53,386 bases of DNA from Betaproteobacteria bacterium (lineage in GTDB: Bacteria; Pseudomonadota; Gammaproteobacteria; Burkholderiales; JACQAP01), in the NCBI GenBank assembly GCA_016194905.1, contig JACQAP010000018.1, forward strand, positions 1 to 53,386, written 5' to 3'. Both the position numbers and the translations under genes were made by a program. Below the pieces are notes generated by a model. That model was given only the letters and a program-made list of their open reading frames with translations, was not told where the DNA came from and searched no databases. Below, piece by piece: positions 27,005 to 37,545 of the stretch; position 1 is the stretch's first letter; every line of letters begins with the position of its first letter.

Positions 27005-27881
27005 GGTTCTTCAGCGTCTTGAGGCTGTCCGCCCAGCCGCTCTTGACCTGCACCCAGAGCTCGAGGAACACTTTTCCGCCGAACAATTTCTCCATGTCGA
27101 TACGGGCCTGGGTGCCGATCTGTTTGAGTTTTTCGCCGCCCTTGCCGATCACCATGGCCTTGTGATTGGATTTGTCGACGACAATCGCAATGTGAATGTG
27201 CCGCAACTGTCCGCGCATCTCGAATTTTTCGACCATCACTGTCGCCGCATAAGGCAGTTCCTCGCCGAGCAGGCGGAACAGTTTTTCCCGAACCAGTTCT
27301 GCGGCGAGAAACCGCTCCGGACGGTCCGTGACTTCATCCTCTTCATGCTGCGGCGGACCTTCCGGAAGATAAGGCTTGAGCAGCTTCCTCAGGTGCGCAA
27401 CCTGCGTACCCTTTGCCGCGCTGACCGGCACGATCTCGGCGAACGCGAATGCCTTGCTCGTTTCGGCCATGAATGGCAGCAGAACGGCCTTGTCGGCGAG
27501 CTTGTCGACCTTGTTGACGATCAGGACCACGGGGATGTTCTTCGGCAGCAGCGGAAGCAGCTTGCGGTCTTCGCGGCCGAACTTCATGGCTTCGATCACG
27601 AACAGAACAACGTCCACGCCGTCCAGGCTCTGCGCTACCGTGCGGTTCATCAGGCGGTTCAACTCGCCGCCATGCTCGGTCTGGAAGCCCGGTGTATCGA
27701 CCAGCACCATCTGCGCATCCGCTTCGGTCACGATGGCATTCATGCGATGGCGCGTGGTCTGCGGCCGGTTCGACGTAATGCTGATCTTCATGCCGACCAT
27801 GCGATTGAGCAGCGTCGACTTGCCGACGTTCGGCCGGCCGACGATGGCAATGCGTCCCGTGCGATGAACGATGCCTTTCAT
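26991..27881 (-). CDS. era: GTPase Era
   Basis: The 296-residue GTPase binds 16S rRNA and helps assemble the 30S subunit. G motifs: [18 protein letters not shown] and NKVDKL. A C-terminal KH domain (VMEKF-like [18 protein letters not shown] and [13 protein letters not shown]) is intact. ATG at 27881 overlaps the rnc stop as ATGA; the open frame further upstream is inside rnc and not conserved. Confidence 0.97.
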   Translation of the reverse strand: MKGIVHRTGRIAIVGRPNVGKSTLLNRMVGMKISITSNRPQTTRHRMNAIVTEADAQMVLVDTPGFQTEHGGELNRLMNRTVAQSLDGVDVVLFVIEAMKFGREDRKLLPLLPKNIPVVLIVNKVDKLADKAVLLPFMAETSKAFAFAEIVPVSAAKGTQVAHLRKLLKPYLPEGPPQHEEDEVTDRPERFLAAELVREKLFRLLGEELPYAATVMVEKFEMRGQLRHIHIAIVVDKSNHKAMVIGKGGEKLKQIGTQARIDMEKLFGGKVFLELWVQVKSGWADSLKTLKNLGYE

Positions 27882-28552
27882 TTGTGTGCGGCGGCGAGTT
27901 CGTAGGCGCTTCGGGCCGCCTCCTGCTCTGCGGCCCTGCGGGTCGACCCTTCGCCCTGCGAGTGGATGGAGAGTTCCGGGATGGCGCACTCCACGCGGAA
28001 GTGCTGTTCATGCGCCTCGCCGTCAACGGATACAATCGAATACTGCGGCAACCCAAGTCGTTTACCCTGCAAATATTCCTGAAGGCGCGTCTTGGGATCC
28101 TTGCCCGATACCGTGGGATCGATAGCCGCCAATAGCGGCCGATAGAGTTCTATCAGAACCTTTTCTGCCGGCGGGAATCCGCCGTCCAGGTAGACGGCGC
28201 CGATCAATGCCTCGAACGCATCCGCAAGTATGGAGGGTCTGCGGAACCCTCCGCTCTTGAGTTCGCCCTCGCCTAGCCGCAAATGCTCGCCCAGCGACAG
28301 CGAAACCGCCAACTCGGACAGTGCTTGCTGATTCACCAGTCCGGCGCGCAAGCGGGAGAGGTCACCCTCGGGCAACGCGGTGAAATGCTGGAACAGGATG
28401 CGGGCGATGACGAAATTCAACAGCCCGTCGCCGAGGAATTCGAGGCGCTCGTTATGCGGCGCGCCGTGACTGCGATGAGTCAGCGCCTGCTGAAGCAGCG
28501 ATGCATTACCGAACTGGTAACCCAGCCGGCGCTCGATCGGCCCGTCAGGCAT
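27878..28552 (-). CDS. rnc: Ribonuclease III
   Basis: The 224-residue enzyme cleaves double-stranded RNA in rRNA and mRNA processing. The signature reads [17 protein letters not shown]; the usual form is [11 protein letters not shown], so a Ser is replaced by Gly next to the catalytic Asp. The second catalytic site is in [17 protein letters not shown] double-stranded-RNA-binding domain fills the C-terminus ([19 protein letters not shown]). Confidence 0.95.
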   Translation of the reverse strand: MPDGPIERRLGYQFGNASLLQQALTHRSHGAPHNERLEFLGDGLLNFVIARILFQHFTALPEGDLSRLRAGLVNQQALSELAVSLSLGEHLRLGEGELKSGGFRRPSILADAFEALIGAVYLDGGFPPAEKVLIELYRPLLAAIDPTVSGKDPKTRLQEYLQGKRLGLPQYSIVSVDGEAHEQHFRVECAIPELSIHSQGEGSTRRAAEQEAARSAYELAAAHK

Positions 28553-28576
28553 GGATGAAAAGTTTTTGGGTGGGCG

Positions 28577-28933
28577 TCAATTCCCGCTGCTGGGAGAAAA
28601 ATCGATCAAGGCACTCAGATTCCCGAACAGTTTTATCTTGACCGAGTAGTTGGCCTTCAACACCACCTGGTCGCCCTCTTTCTCGATTTCGAGATCCTCG
28701 GGTTTGATCGTTTCGATCGCATCGATTTGGGCATGCTTTCTGAAACTGACCTGAATATCTTTGGGATTGCCGCTTCGAGCTTCCGGCGAATGGGCTACGT
28801 CGCGCAGGATGTTCACGACCGTGGCGTACTCGATGTACGCCGGTATCAGCTTGAGTCCGATAATGGCTGCAAAAACAATCAGACCGGCGATGAATACCAT
28901 TCCGATGAAAGTTACGCCCCGTTGACGCCTCAT
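28577..28933 (-). CDS. DUF4845 membrane protein
   Basis: The 118-residue protein has one N-terminal transmembrane helix (GVTFIGMVFIAGLIVFAAII) and a small soluble domain. The function is unknown. The family is regularly found between lepB and rnc in betaproteobacteria, as here, 11 bases from lepB and 24 from rnc. ATG at 28933 (MRRQRGVTF) is preferred over the longer frame to 28993, which overlaps lepB. Confidence 0.85.
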   Translation of the reverse strand: MRRQRGVTFIGMVFIAGLIVFAAIIGLKLIPAYIEYATVVNILRDVAHSPEARSGNPKDIQVSFRKHAQIDAIETIKPEDLEIEKEGDQVVLKANYSVKIKLFGNLSALIDFSPSSGN

Positions 28934-28944
28934 ATTCACTCCCG

Positions 28945-29748
28945 CTAGTTGATACGGTTGCCAATGCGCTTCAATTCGCTGAAATTCCACCATACCAGGA
29001 ATGCCTTGCCGACTATGTTCTGCTCGGGCACGAATCCCCAGTAGCGGCTGTCAGAGCTCGAATCGCGATTGTCACCCATCATGAAATAATGTCCCGGCGG
29101 CACCAAACAACTGAATTCCTGTTCATTGTAAACGCAGTTCTCGCGCTGCGGAAACTGCTTGACACCCGCCAACTGCAGGGCCGGCGCTTCCGCATTGATG
29201 ATGATCGAATGCCGGTGCGTGCCCAGTGTTTCCCAGAAGCGCGCAGCGTTGACAAAGCTTAGACCGCCATCTACATACTGGTAGTCGTCCACCGTGTCGA
29301 CCGTAATCAGCTGGCCGTTGATGGTCAGGCGCTTGTTGCGATACTCCACGCGATCGCCGGGCAGGCCGACCACCCGCTTGATGTAGTCGAGCGTCGGATT
29401 CTCCGGATAGCGGAATACCATCACTTCGCCGCGCCGGGGCAGGCTGATTTCCATGATTTTCTTGTTCACGACCGGTAGCCTGATGCCGTAGGTGAATTTG
29501 TTCACCAGGATGAAGTCGCCGACCAGCAACGTCGGAATCATCGAACCCGACGGGATCTTGAAAGGTTCCACCAGGAAGGAACGCAGCAGAAATACGATCA
29601 GGATGATCGGGAAGAAGCTCTTCGGATACTCTATCCACCAGGGTTCCTTCGCATCGCGGTCGCGCCGCCCGCGAAACACCAAATGGTCCAGCAACCAGAT
29701 AGCCCCGGTTGCCAGCAACAGGATCAGCATCAGTAGGGCAAAATTCAT
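28945..29748 (-). CDS. lepB: Signal peptidase I
   Basis: The 267-residue inner-membrane serine protease removes Sec signal peptides. The nucleophile Ser is in IPSGSMIPTLLVGD and the general-base Lys in YIKRVVGLPGDRVEY; box E is MGDNRDSSSDSRYWGFVP. Two N-terminal hydrophobic segments anchor it. It follows lepA by 35 bases, the classic lepA-lepB operon. Confidence 0.96.
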   Translation of the reverse strand: MNFALLMLILLLATGAIWLLDHLVFRGRRDRDAKEPWWIEYPKSFFPIILIVFLLRSFLVEPFKIPSGSMIPTLLVGDFILVNKFTYGIRLPVVNKKIMEISLPRRGEVMVFRYPENPTLDYIKRVVGLPGDRVEYRNKRLTINGQLITVDTVDDYQYVDGGLSFVNAARFWETLGTHRHSIIINAEAPALQLAGVKQFPQRENCVYNEQEFSCLVPPGHYFMMGDNRDSSSDSRYWGFVPEQNIVGKAFLVWWNFSELKRIGNRIN

Positions 29749-29783
29749 CGGTCATCCACCTTGTGTGCGGCCACGACTGCCGC

Positions 29784-31577
29784 CTATTTGTTTTCCACCC
29801 GCAGAATGGCGAGGAATGCCTCTTGCGGGATTTCCACCGTGCCGATCTGCTTCATGCGCTTCTTGCCGGCCTTCTGCTTTTCGAGCAGCTTCCTTTTTCG
29901 GGAAATATCGCCGCCGTAGCATTTCGCGAGCACGTTCTTGCGCAACGCTTTCACGGATTCGCGCGCGATGATGTGCGAGCCGATGGCCGCCTGCACTGCC
30001 ACGTCGAACATCTGGCGCGGAATCAACTCACGCATGCGAGTAGCAAGCTCCCGGCCGCGATACTGGCTGTTGGAGCGATGCACGATCAGCGATAACGCGT
30101 CAACGCGCTCGCCGTTGATCAGGATGTCCAGCTTGACCAGATCGGCCGCGCGAAATTCCTTGAAATCGTAGTCGAGCGACGCATAACCCCGGCTGACGGA
30201 TTTCAATTTATCGAAAAAATCCATTACGACTTCGTTCAGCGGCAATTCATAGGTGAGCATGACCTGGCGGCCCATGTACTGCATGTTGCGCTGGGCGCCG
30301 CGCTTGTTGTTGCACAAGGTCATGACCGGTCCGACGTAATCCTGCGGCATCAATATGGTTGCCGTGATGATCGGCTCACGGATCTCCTCGATCTTGGATG
30401 GATCCGGCAGCTTCGAGGGATTCTCGATCTCCACCACGGTACCGTCGCGCATCTGGATCTGGTACACCACCGTCGGCGCCGTGGTGATGAGGTCCATGTC
30501 GTATTCGCGCTCCAGGCGTTCCTGCACGATGTCCATGTGCAAAAGGCCAAGGAAGCCGCAGCGGAAGCCGAATCCGAGCGCCTGCGAGGTTTCCGGTTCG
30601 TAACGCAGCGACGAATCGTTGAGATGCAGTTTTTCGAGTGCGTCGCGCAAGGCCTCGTACTGGTTGGCTTCCACCGGATACAGCCCGGCGAAAACCTGGG
30701 GCTTGATTTCCTTGAAGCCGGGTAGAGGCTCGACTGCCGGATTGTCCGCCAGCGTGACCGTGTCGCCGACCTGCGCGGCCTTGAGTTCCTTGATCCCGGC
30801 GATGATGAAACCCACTTCTCCGGCGAGCAGTTCACTGCGTGCCTGCGATTTCGGGGTGAACACGCCTACCTGCTCGCACAGATAGTTCGCCTTGCTGGAC
30901 ATCAGCAGGATCCGGTCCTTGGGGCGAAGCGCCCCATCCACCACGCGCACCAGCATGACCACACCGACGTAGTTGTCGAACCAGGAGTCGATGATCAGCG
31001 CCTTGAGCGGTCCATCTGGATTGCCGCGCGGGGACGGGATGCGCGCTATGACCGCATCGAGAATATCCTCCACCCCTTCGCCGGTCTTGGCGCTGGCTCG
31101 CACGGCATCGTCGGCCACGATGCCGATGATGTCCTCGATTTCAGCAATGACGCGCTCCGGATCCGCCGAGGGCAGATCGATCTTGTTGAGTACCGGCACG
31201 ACCTCGACGCCCTGCTCGATGGCGGTATAACAATTGGCAACGGTCTGGGCTTCCACGCCCTGGGAGGCATCCACGACCAGCAGCGCTCCTTCGCAGGCGG
31301 CCAGCGATCGGCTTACTTCATAGGAAAAATCGACGTGCCCCGGCGTATCGATCAGGTTCAGCTGGTAGAACTGCCCGTCGCGCGCCTTATAACGCAACGC
31401 GGCGGTCTGTGCCTTGATGGTAATCCCGCGTTCGCGCTCGAGGTCCATGGAATCGAGCACCTGTTCTTCCATCTCGCGATCGGAAAGACCTCCGCAAAGC
31501 TGGATGAAACGGTCCGCAAGAGTGGATTTGCCGTGATCTATATGGGCAATGATCGAAAAGTTGCGGATATGCTGCAT
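29784..31577 (-). CDS. lepA: Translation factor LepA (EF4)
   Basis: The 597-residue ribosomal GTPase back-translocates or aids initiation. Seen: [26 protein letters not shown] and NKIDLP. The C-terminus is the LepA-specific [19 protein letters not shown] at 31577 (MQHIRNFS) matches homologues; an in-frame upstream ATG at 31592 lies inside the terminator hairpin of the previous operon. Confidence 0.97.
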   Translation of the reverse strand: MQHIRNFSIIAHIDHGKSTLADRFIQLCGGLSDREMEEQVLDSMDLERERGITIKAQTAALRYKARDGQFYQLNLIDTPGHVDFSYEVSRSLAACEGALLVVDASQGVEAQTVANCYTAIEQGVEVVPVLNKIDLPSADPERVIAEIEDIIGIVADDAVRASAKTGEGVEDILDAVIARIPSPRGNPDGPLKALIIDSWFDNYVGVVMLVRVVDGALRPKDRILLMSSKANYLCEQVGVFTPKSQARSELLAGEVGFIIAGIKELKAAQVGDTVTLADNPAVEPLPGFKEIKPQVFAGLYPVEANQYEALRDALEKLHLNDSSLRYEPETSQALGFGFRCGFLGLLHMDIVQERLEREYDMDLITTAPTVVYQIQMRDGTVVEIENPSKLPDPSKIEEIREPIITATILMPQDYVGPVMTLCNNKRGAQRNMQYMGRQVMLTYELPLNEVVMDFFDKLKSVSRGYASLDYDFKEFRAADLVKLDILINGERVDALSLIVHRSNSQYRGRELATRMRELIPRQMFDVAVQAAIGSHIIARESVKALRKNVLAKCYGGDISRKRKLLEKQKAGKKRMKQIGTVEIPQEAFLAILRVENK

Positions 31578-31580
31578 TAG

Positions 31581-31605
31581 AAAAAAGGGCACGAACGTGC
31601 CCTTT
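31581..31605 (-). terminator. Terminator after mucD
   Basis: The hairpin aaagggcac / gtgcccttt (31584-31605, loop of four) is followed on the minus strand by a run of T. It ends the rpoE-rseA-rseB-mucD operon just before the lepA start, so the lepA message either begins inside it or is made by read-through. Confidence 0.85.
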
Positions 31606-31698
31606 CAAAGGGATTCCAAAGCCGGAAATTGTAACGGATTTTACCCTGCCACGAGCGGCTTTCGCGTTTTGCAGGCAGGCTGTATCCGCCCGCCCGGA

Positions 31699-33084
31699 TC
31701 AGTTGCCATCCAGCCGCAGCGGTACGTAAAGCGCGCCATCGCCGCGCCTGATCAACAACGCGACGCTACGCGCTTTCTCAAACTGGCCGAGCAACTGGTT
31801 CAACTGCTCGACCGACTTCACATCCTGATTGTTGATCGCCATGAGGACATCGCCGCGACGAATGCCGGCCTTGGCCGCAGCGCCCTGGGTATCCTCGACC
31901 AGCAGCCCGCCGCCGCTCAGCCCCAGTTCCTTGCGTTGATCCGCAGTCAGTTCGCCCAGCGTCAGGCCGAGTCGCGCGACGACATTGCCTGGTTTGGACT
32001 CCTTGCGACCGGGCCGCTGGGCCATTTTTTCCTCGGGCATTTCGCCCACTGTGATGGCGACGTCGCGAGAGGCGCCCTTGCGCCAGATCTGCGCGGTCAC
32101 TTTCGAGCCGGGTCGGCTTTGCGCCACGATGCGCGGCAGATCGGCCGACGATGTGACGTTCTTGCCGTCGAATTTCAGAATGACATCCGACGCTTCGATA
32201 CCGGCTTTCTCGGCCGGTCCGCCCTTCTCCACCGAATTGACCAGGGCTCCCGAAGCCTTGGGCAGTCCAAACGATTCCGCCAGTTCCTTGGTGACCTCCT
32301 GGATCACGACGCCGATGCGGCCGCGGCTGACACGTCCGGCCGTCCTGAGTTGATTGGAAATATCCATTGCCACGTCGATCGGTATGGCGAAGGACAAACC
32401 CATGAAGCCGCCCGTGCGGCTGTAGATCTGGGAATTGATGCCGACAACTTCGCCTTTGAGATTGAACAGGGGTCCGCCGGAGTTGCCCGGGTTGATGGCG
32501 ACATCGGTCTGGATGAACGGGACGTAATTTTCCTGCGGCAATGAGCGGCCTTTCGCGCTCACGATGCCAGCCGTGACCGTGCTTTCGAAGCCGAACGGAG
32601 ACCCGATTGCCAGCACCCATTCGCCTACCCGGAGTTTTTCCGGATCGCCTATTTTCACCGCCGGCAGCCCGGTTGCTTCGATCTTGATGACTGCCACGTC
32701 GGTGCGTTTGTCGGCACCAATGACTTTGGCCTTGAACTCGCGTTTATCGTTGAGTTTCACCGTGACCTCATCGGCCATGTCCACGACATGGGCGTTGGTC
32801 AGAATGTAGCCGTCGGCGCTGACGATGAAACCGGAACCGAGTGAGCGCGTCTCGTAGTCGCGTTGCTGGGGCGGTCCGAAACGTCGGAAAAAATCATAGA
32901 AGGGATCGTCTTCGGGAACCGGCGACTGTCCCCCGCCTCCATGGGCCGTCGAAGTCGTGCTGACATTTACGACCGCGGGTCCCTGTTTGTCGACCAGGTC
33001 GGTGAAATCCGGCAGGCCCTGAACCTGGGCCAAGCCCAGCAGCGGCACCCACAGCAACAGGGACAAACATAGTCTTCTGAACAT
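31699..33084 (-). CDS. mucD: Periplasmic serine protease/chaperone DegP family
   Basis: The 461-residue HtrA protease has a signal peptide (MFRRLCLSLLLWVPLLGLAQ). The catalytic triad is His in TNAHVVD, Asp in TDVAVIKIE and Ser in INPGNSGGPLFN. Two PDZ domains follow, beginning around SRGRIGVVIQE and NVVARLGLTLGEL. It degrades misfolded envelope proteins and is the last gene of the sigma-E operon, as in Pseudomonas (algU-mucA-mucB-mucD). ATG at 33084 is chosen because the signal peptide starts there. Confidence 0.95.
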   Translation of the reverse strand: MFRRLCLSLLLWVPLLGLAQVQGLPDFTDLVDKQGPAVVNVSTTSTAHGGGGQSPVPEDDPFYDFFRRFGPPQQRDYETRSLGSGFIVSADGYILTNAHVVDMADEVTVKLNDKREFKAKVIGADKRTDVAVIKIEATGLPAVKIGDPEKLRVGEWVLAIGSPFGFESTVTAGIVSAKGRSLPQENYVPFIQTDVAINPGNSGGPLFNLKGEVVGINSQIYSRTGGFMGLSFAIPIDVAMDISNQLRTAGRVSRGRIGVVIQEVTKELAESFGLPKASGALVNSVEKGGPAEKAGIEASDVILKFDGKNVTSSADLPRIVAQSRPGSKVTAQIWRKGASRDVAITVGEMPEEKMAQRPGRKESKPGNVVARLGLTLGELTADQRKELGLSGGGLLVEDTQGAAAKAGIRRGDVLMAINNQDVKSVEQLNQLLGQFEKARSVALLIRRGDGALYVPLRLDGN

Positions 33085-33150
33085 CAGTGGCTTCCTTCGG
33101 TAATGGAACAATACACAGGCAATGATGCGGTAAAACCGCGGCGCCGGAAA

Positions 33151-34134
33151 CTACTTGCCCCGTGGCGAGACGGAGTCTGCTATTTGAATGACGGTCGCGG
33201 CGGGCGCTTCGCCGAGCACAGTCACGACTTGGTCATCTACGATGCGGGTATAGATATTGGTGGCCCCCTGCTGGGACAGCCCCTCGTTGATCCTGTGGCG
33301 CGTCGCGGCTGGCTCGATGAAAACCGATACCGCGGCCAGGCCATCCGAGTAGACCATGTGGGTGACGAGCACCGAGTTACCCTGCTTGGTACGCCGCATT
33401 TCCAGGATCTTGCGGAAGCCTGCCGGAGAATTCTTTACCGTCCAGCCCGACTCCACTTCGCTGATCGTGCTATTGGCGAACCGGTCGAGCCGCCATTCCG
33501 GGAAACGTATATTGAACGACGGCTGCACCATCTCGCGTGTAACGCCGCTGCCGATGACAACTTGCGTGAAACGGATTTGCTCGACGACATTGTGCCGCTC
33601 GCTCAGCATGCGGGCCTTCAGCAGCAAACCGGAGTTGATGTCAGCCCAGAATTTGTGTCCATAACGCATGCCGTCCTTTGGATCGAGGACTAGGGCCTGC
33701 GAATCGAGGCCAGCGATGCGCTCCGATTCTCCTTTGCGAATTTCGTAGTATTCGGTCAGGGACGACAGCTGCTCAGGAAGCAATGCCGGGAAAGTCCGGC
33801 GCGCATCGCGCTTGTCGCTGCGGACGATCTTCGCATCGGGGTAATAGCGGAGAACTTCATCATTATTGCAAATGACTTCGCGGCGCGGACCGTCCAGCGT
33901 TTCCACTTTTGTGTATTCGTTTTCCCCGTCGACGAAGTGGACGATGCGGGAGGTTTCGACCTGGTCGCCGCGCTGATAGACGGAGGTGCCGGTGTAATTC
34001 AGTTCACGAGCCGCGTCGGCTATTTTCTGCAACAGCGCGAGCGCTTCGGATTGCTGCAACGGATCGGCGGCGGCGACTCCTCCTGACAGACCCAGCGCGA
34101 ACAGCGCCGGCAACCATAACGCCTGACGCATCAT
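33151..34134 (-). CDS. rseB: Sigma-E regulatory protein RseB/MucB
   Basis: The 327-residue periplasmic protein binds the anti-sigma factor RseA and protects it from proteolysis until lipid or LPS stress is sensed. It has a signal peptide ending SGGVAAADPL, then the MucB/RseB N-terminal domain (SEALALLQKIADAARELNYT) and C-terminal domain (ESGWTVKNSPAGFRKI). The gene starts 2 bases after rseA ends. Confidence 0.93.
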   Translation of the reverse strand: MMRQALWLPALFALGLSGGVAAADPLQQSEALALLQKIADAARELNYTGTSVYQRGDQVETSRIVHFVDGENEYTKVETLDGPRREVICNNDEVLRYYPDAKIVRSDKRDARRTFPALLPEQLSSLTEYYEIRKGESERIAGLDSQALVLDPKDGMRYGHKFWADINSGLLLKARMLSERHNVVEQIRFTQVVIGSGVTREMVQPSFNIRFPEWRLDRFANSTISEVESGWTVKNSPAGFRKILEMRRTKQGNSVLVTHMVYSDGLAAVSVFIEPAATRHRINEGLSQQGATNIYTRIVDDQVVTVLGEAPAATVIQIADSVSPRGK

Positions 34135-34136
34135 GG

Positions 34137-34661
34137 TCAGCGTTTTTCTTCCATGCCTTGTCCGGAAACCGTGCGCACATACGAAGCTACGCCCTGCATG
34201 GTCGCGCTCGAAGAAAATTGCTGGTGCGCCAGAAGATAGTCATTGACCTCGCCGCTTGCCGGATTGGCGGCAAGCTGGGTCTGCGCGACCAGGGGGGCCG
34301 GCGGCTGGAGAGCCAGGCTTTCTTTCTGCGGGGCAAAGGGATTGTTGAACACGGCCAGCCAGGCGACCAACGCGACACCGCCCAGCGAAGCAGCGACCGG
34401 CAGGGCGAACCGGCGAGCGCTCGTTTGCAGAGGCGTCCGGCTACGTGGAGCCAGGATGGTTGGCTCTTCAGCCAGCTTGGCGCTCAGTTTCGCGTTGAAA
34501 TCCTGCGAAAGTCCGATCTTTTCGCCGCGCAGGGCATCGCCGATAAGGTGATATGTGCCCCAGACAGCCCGGAGCCCGGGGTCTTCTTTCATCCGCCTAA
34601 CCTGGTCGGTGACTTCGGACTCCTCGACTTCGCCATCCATGAATGCAGAAATTCGTTCCAT
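34137..34661 (-). CDS. rseA: Anti-sigma-E factor RseA/MucA
   Basis: The 174-residue protein has the MucA/RseA N-terminal sigma-binding domain (MERISAFMDGEVEESEV, LRAVWGTYHLIGDALRGE) and one transmembrane helix (VAASLGGVALVAWLAVF, about residues 83-100), followed by a short periplasmic tail. It holds RpoE inactive at the membrane. ATG at 34661 has an AGAGG site and lies 2 bases after the rpoE stop, so the frame continuing to 34766 is only the rpoE overlap. Confidence 0.93.
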   Translation of the reverse strand: MERISAFMDGEVEESEVTDQVRRMKEDPGLRAVWGTYHLIGDALRGEKIGLSQDFNAKLSAKLAEEPTILAPRSRTPLQTSARRFALPVAASLGGVALVAWLAVFNNPFAPQKESLALQPPAPLVAQTQLAANPASGEVNDYLLAHQQFSSSATMQGVASYVRTVSGQGMEEKR

Positions 34662-34663
34662 GC

Positions 34664-35263
34664 CTACCACCTCTTTTCCTTGCTGGTGTCCAACAACGGG
34701 CGCAGCCTTTCCGCAATGGTCTCCCGTGCCCTGAAAATGCGCGACCTGACTGTTCCGATCGGGCAATTCATCACACTCGCAATATCCTCGTAACTCATGC
34801 CCTCGATTTCCCGCAGTGTAATCGCGGTCCGTAATTCCTCAGGCAACTCTTCCATCGTCTGGTTCACTGTGGACGCAATTTGCTTGGTCATCAGCTCCGC
34901 TTCAGGCGTGTTCAGATCGCGGAGCTGATCCCCGTCCTCGAAATTTTCCGCCTCTTCGCTATTGAACTCCGTGGTGGTCGGCGCTCGGCGCCCCATCGCC
35001 ACCAGATAATTCTTGGCGGTGTTGATACCGATTCTGTACAGCCAAGTATAAAAGGCGCTGTCTCCGCGGAACGAAGGCAGCGCCCTGTAAGCCTTGATGA
35101 ATGCTTCCTGGGCAACGTCCTCCACCTCGGCAGGATCGCGGATGAACCGGGAAAGCAGACGTCCAAGCTTGCGCTGGTACTTCGCAACGAGCAACTCGAA
35201 GGCGTGCTTGTCTCCGCGTTGCGCCCGCTCGACCAGCGCCTGGTCAACTTCACGGTCGCCCAT
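34664..35263 (-). CDS. rpoE: RNA polymerase sigma-E factor (RpoE/AlgU)
   Basis: The 199-residue ECF sigma factor directs the envelope-stress regulon. Region 2 includes DVAQEAFIKAYRALPSFRGD and FYTWLYRIGINTAKNYL; region 4 includes LPEELRTAITLREIEGMS and IGTVRSRIFRARE. It is the first gene of the rpoE-rseA-rseB-mucD operon. A weak sigma-E-like site lies upstream. Confidence 0.96.
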   Translation of the reverse strand: MGDREVDQALVERAQRGDKHAFELLVAKYQRKLGRLLSRFIRDPAEVEDVAQEAFIKAYRALPSFRGDSAFYTWLYRIGINTAKNYLVAMGRRAPTTTEFNSEEAENFEDGDQLRDLNTPEAELMTKQIASTVNQTMEELPEELRTAITLREIEGMSYEDIASVMNCPIGTVRSRIFRARETIAERLRPLLDTSKEKRW

Positions 35264-35370
35264 CTAGCCAAATTTCCCGAATATTCTGATTATTGATCGC
35301 AGTACGTCTCAAAAGGCGCGTAAGTATACCTGCAGAGACCTATCCGGGAAACGCAGCGCGATTCGCTAAC

Positions 35371-35400
35371 TCAGAGACAAAGCCGCCAATCATTAGTTCA
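35371..35400 (-). promoter_or_regulatory. Possible sigma-E autoregulatory promoter
   Basis: The minus strand reads TGAACTA, 18 bases, TCTGA; the sigma-E consensus is GGAACTT, about 16 bases, TCTGA. Five of seven -35 bases match and the -10 is exact, but the spacer is long. It lies about 107 bases before rpoE in the region divergent to nadB. Confidence 0.3.
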
Positions 35401-35482
35401 CTCCGACAAAATGCGGCCAGGATGACGATTTACGGCAGCAGCATTGGGGTAAACTGCCGCGCTCCCAACCAGCGAGAAATCA

Positions 35483-37057
35483 ATGAAGCGCTTCGACGTC
35501 GCGATCATCGGCAGCGGTCTGGCCGGCCTGACGGTTGCGCTGCACCTGGCGGATCACCGGAAGGTGGGAATTTTTACGAAGCGCGAGCTTCTCGACGGCG
35601 CATCAAACTGGGCGCAGGGTGGGATCGCAGCCGTGCTCGCCAAGGACGACAGCCCCGCCGACCACGTCCACGACACGGAGATCGCCGGCGCCGGACTCTG
35701 CAGTCCCGAGGTCACCCGTTACGTGGTCGAGCGTGGCCGCCAGGCGATCGAATGGCTGATCGGCCAGGGGGTTCCCTTTACTCGCGACGCAACCAGCGAC
35801 GTCGGTTATCACCTGACCCGGGAAGGCGGACACAGCCACCGGCGCGTAATCCATGCCGCGGATGCGACCGGCCACGCGGTGCAGACCACGCTCGAAGCCA
35901 AAATCAAGGCCCATCCGAACATCGTGGTTCTGGAACACTACATGGCGGTGGACCTGATCACCGCAGGCAAGCTCGGTCTTCCGGAAAATCGGTGCTTTGG
36001 CGTCTATTGCCTTAACGAGAAAAGCGGGCGCGTGGAAACCGTCGCCGCGGACCAAGTGGTACTCGCCACCGGCGGCGCCGGAAAGGTGTATCTCTATACC
36101 ACCAATCCGGACACGGCCACCGGGGATGGCATCGCCATGGGATGGCGTGCCGGATGCCGGGTGTCGAACATGGAATTCATCCAGTTCCATCCCACCTGCC
36201 TGTATCACCCGCACGCCAAGTCTTTCCTGATTTCGGAAGCCGTGCGCGGCGAAGGCGGAATACTGCGACTGCCCGATGGCACGCGCTTCATGCCCGGATA
36301 CGATCAGCGCGCGGAGCTGGCGCCGCGCGACGTGGTGGCACGGGCGATTGACTTCGAGATGAAAAAACGCGGCCTGGATTGCGTATATCTCGACATCAGC
36401 CATCAGCCGGTGGAATTCCTGCGGGAGCATTTCCCGAACATCTACGCCCGCTGCCTTGAGTTCGGCATCGACATTTCCCGCCAGTCCATTCCGGTCGTAC
36501 CGGCGGCGCATTACACCTGCGGGGGCATCCAGGTCGATCGCGACGGGCTCACCGACCTCGCCGGCCTCTACGCGGTCGGGGAAACGACGCATACCGGCTT
36601 GCATGGCGCCAACCGGCTGGCCAGCAATTCGCTGCTGGAATGCCTGGTATTCGGCAAAGCCGCGGCGACCCACATTCTCGGGCAGCCGAAATCCCAGTCC
36701 CCGTCATTGCCGCAGTGGGACGAAAGCCGAGTCACCGATGCCGACGAGGAAATCGTGATCTCCCACAACTGGCACGAGTTGCGCCGCTTCATGTGGGACT
36801 ACGTAGGCATCGTCCGCACCAACAAGCGCCTCGAGCGGGCACACCACCGGATAAGTCTGCTGACCGAGGAGATCCAAGAGTACTACTCGAACTTCAGGGT
36901 GACCGCCGACCTGCTCGACTTGCGCAACCTCGTAACAACGGCCGACTTGATCGTGCGTAGTGCAATGTCGAGGCACGAAAGCCGGGGCCTACATTTCAGC
37001 CGGGACTATCCGAGCCTGCTTGCGGAGCCGCGCGACACGGTCCTAAAAGGGCCCTGA
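35483..37057 (+). CDS. nadB: L-aspartate oxidase
   Basis: The 524-residue FAD enzyme oxidises L-aspartate to iminoaspartate, the first step of NAD synthesis. The FAD-binding start is [19 protein letters not shown]. Further signatures are [29 protein letters not shown], and [20 protein letters not shown]. The C-terminal helical domain is complete. It is divergent from rpoE; nadA and nadC are not nearby. The last 15 bases overlap the end of the convergent ygfX gene. Confidence 0.96.
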   Translation: MKRFDVAIIGSGLAGLTVALHLADHRKVGIFTKRELLDGASNWAQGGIAAVLAKDDSPADHVHDTEIAGAGLCSPEVTRYVVERGRQAIEWLIGQGVPFTRDATSDVGYHLTREGGHSHRRVIHAADATGHAVQTTLEAKIKAHPNIVVLEHYMAVDLITAGKLGLPENRCFGVYCLNEKSGRVETVAADQVVLATGGAGKVYLYTTNPDTATGDGIAMGWRAGCRVSNMEFIQFHPTCLYHPHAKSFLISEAVRGEGGILRLPDGTRFMPGYDQRAELAPRDVVARAIDFEMKKRGLDCVYLDISHQPVEFLREHFPNIYARCLEFGIDISRQSIPVVPAAHYTCGGIQVDRDGLTDLAGLYAVGETTHTGLHGANRLASNSLLECLVFGKAAATHILGQPKSQSPSLPQWDESRVTDADEEIVISHNWHELRRFMWDYVGIVRTNKRLERAHHRISLLTEEIQEYYSNFRVTADLLDLRNLVTTADLIVRSAMSRHESRGLHFSRDYPSLLAEPRDTVLKGP

Positions 37058-37501
37058 GGCGGGCGAATCCGGCCGGACGCGATGTCTGAGCCATACCCTG
37101 ATGCGCCTGAGGTCCTCGGCCGGAGCGCTGTCCGGCATCAGGATCGCCGTCCGGCGCCTGCCCCACTGTTCCGAACTGACATTGATGACGATCAACAGCG
37201 GGGCGACGAAGGTCGAGCCTTCTATGTTTCCGGCCAGCTTTTCTCCATTTCTCAAGGTGAATTCGCAGCGCGCACCGTCTCTCAGAAGAAGTTCGGTCAC
37301 GGCATAGCCGGAAAGCTGTAACGCATCCCGGCGAATATGAAAAACAAGACTACCGGCGATAGCAGCGGATGCCAGCGCGGGCATCCACCACCCCGGCAGA
37401 AACAGGATGGCGCAGGCGATCGCCGCGCCATGCGCCAACAAGAGCGCGCTGGCCAGCAGGGGCGAAGCCGCTATCCGCAGGCGCAAAGGCGACGCGCGCA
37501 T
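37043..37501 (-). CDS. YgfX/CptA-family membrane protein
   Basis: The 152-residue protein has two N-terminal membrane helices ([20 protein letters not shown] and [17 protein letters not shown]) and a soluble C-terminus with [15 protein letters not shown] and [19 protein letters not shown], matching the YgfX (PF07254) family. In E. coli YgfX (CptA) partners the SdhE flavinator and was proposed to affect the cytoskeleton. No sdhE gene lies beside it here. It ends inside the nadB tail and is divergent to ygfZ. Confidence 0.78.
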   Translation of the reverse strand: MRASPLRLRIAASPLLASALLLAHGAAIACAILFLPGWWMPALASAAIAGSLVFHIRRDALQLSGYAVTELLLRDGARCEFTLRNGEKLAGNIEGSTFVAPLLIVINVSSEQWGRRRTAILMPDSAPAEDLRRIRVWLRHRVRPDSPASGPF

Positions 37502-37545
37502 GGGGTTGGCCGACTTATAATCGGTGACAAAGGAGTGAGGACGTC

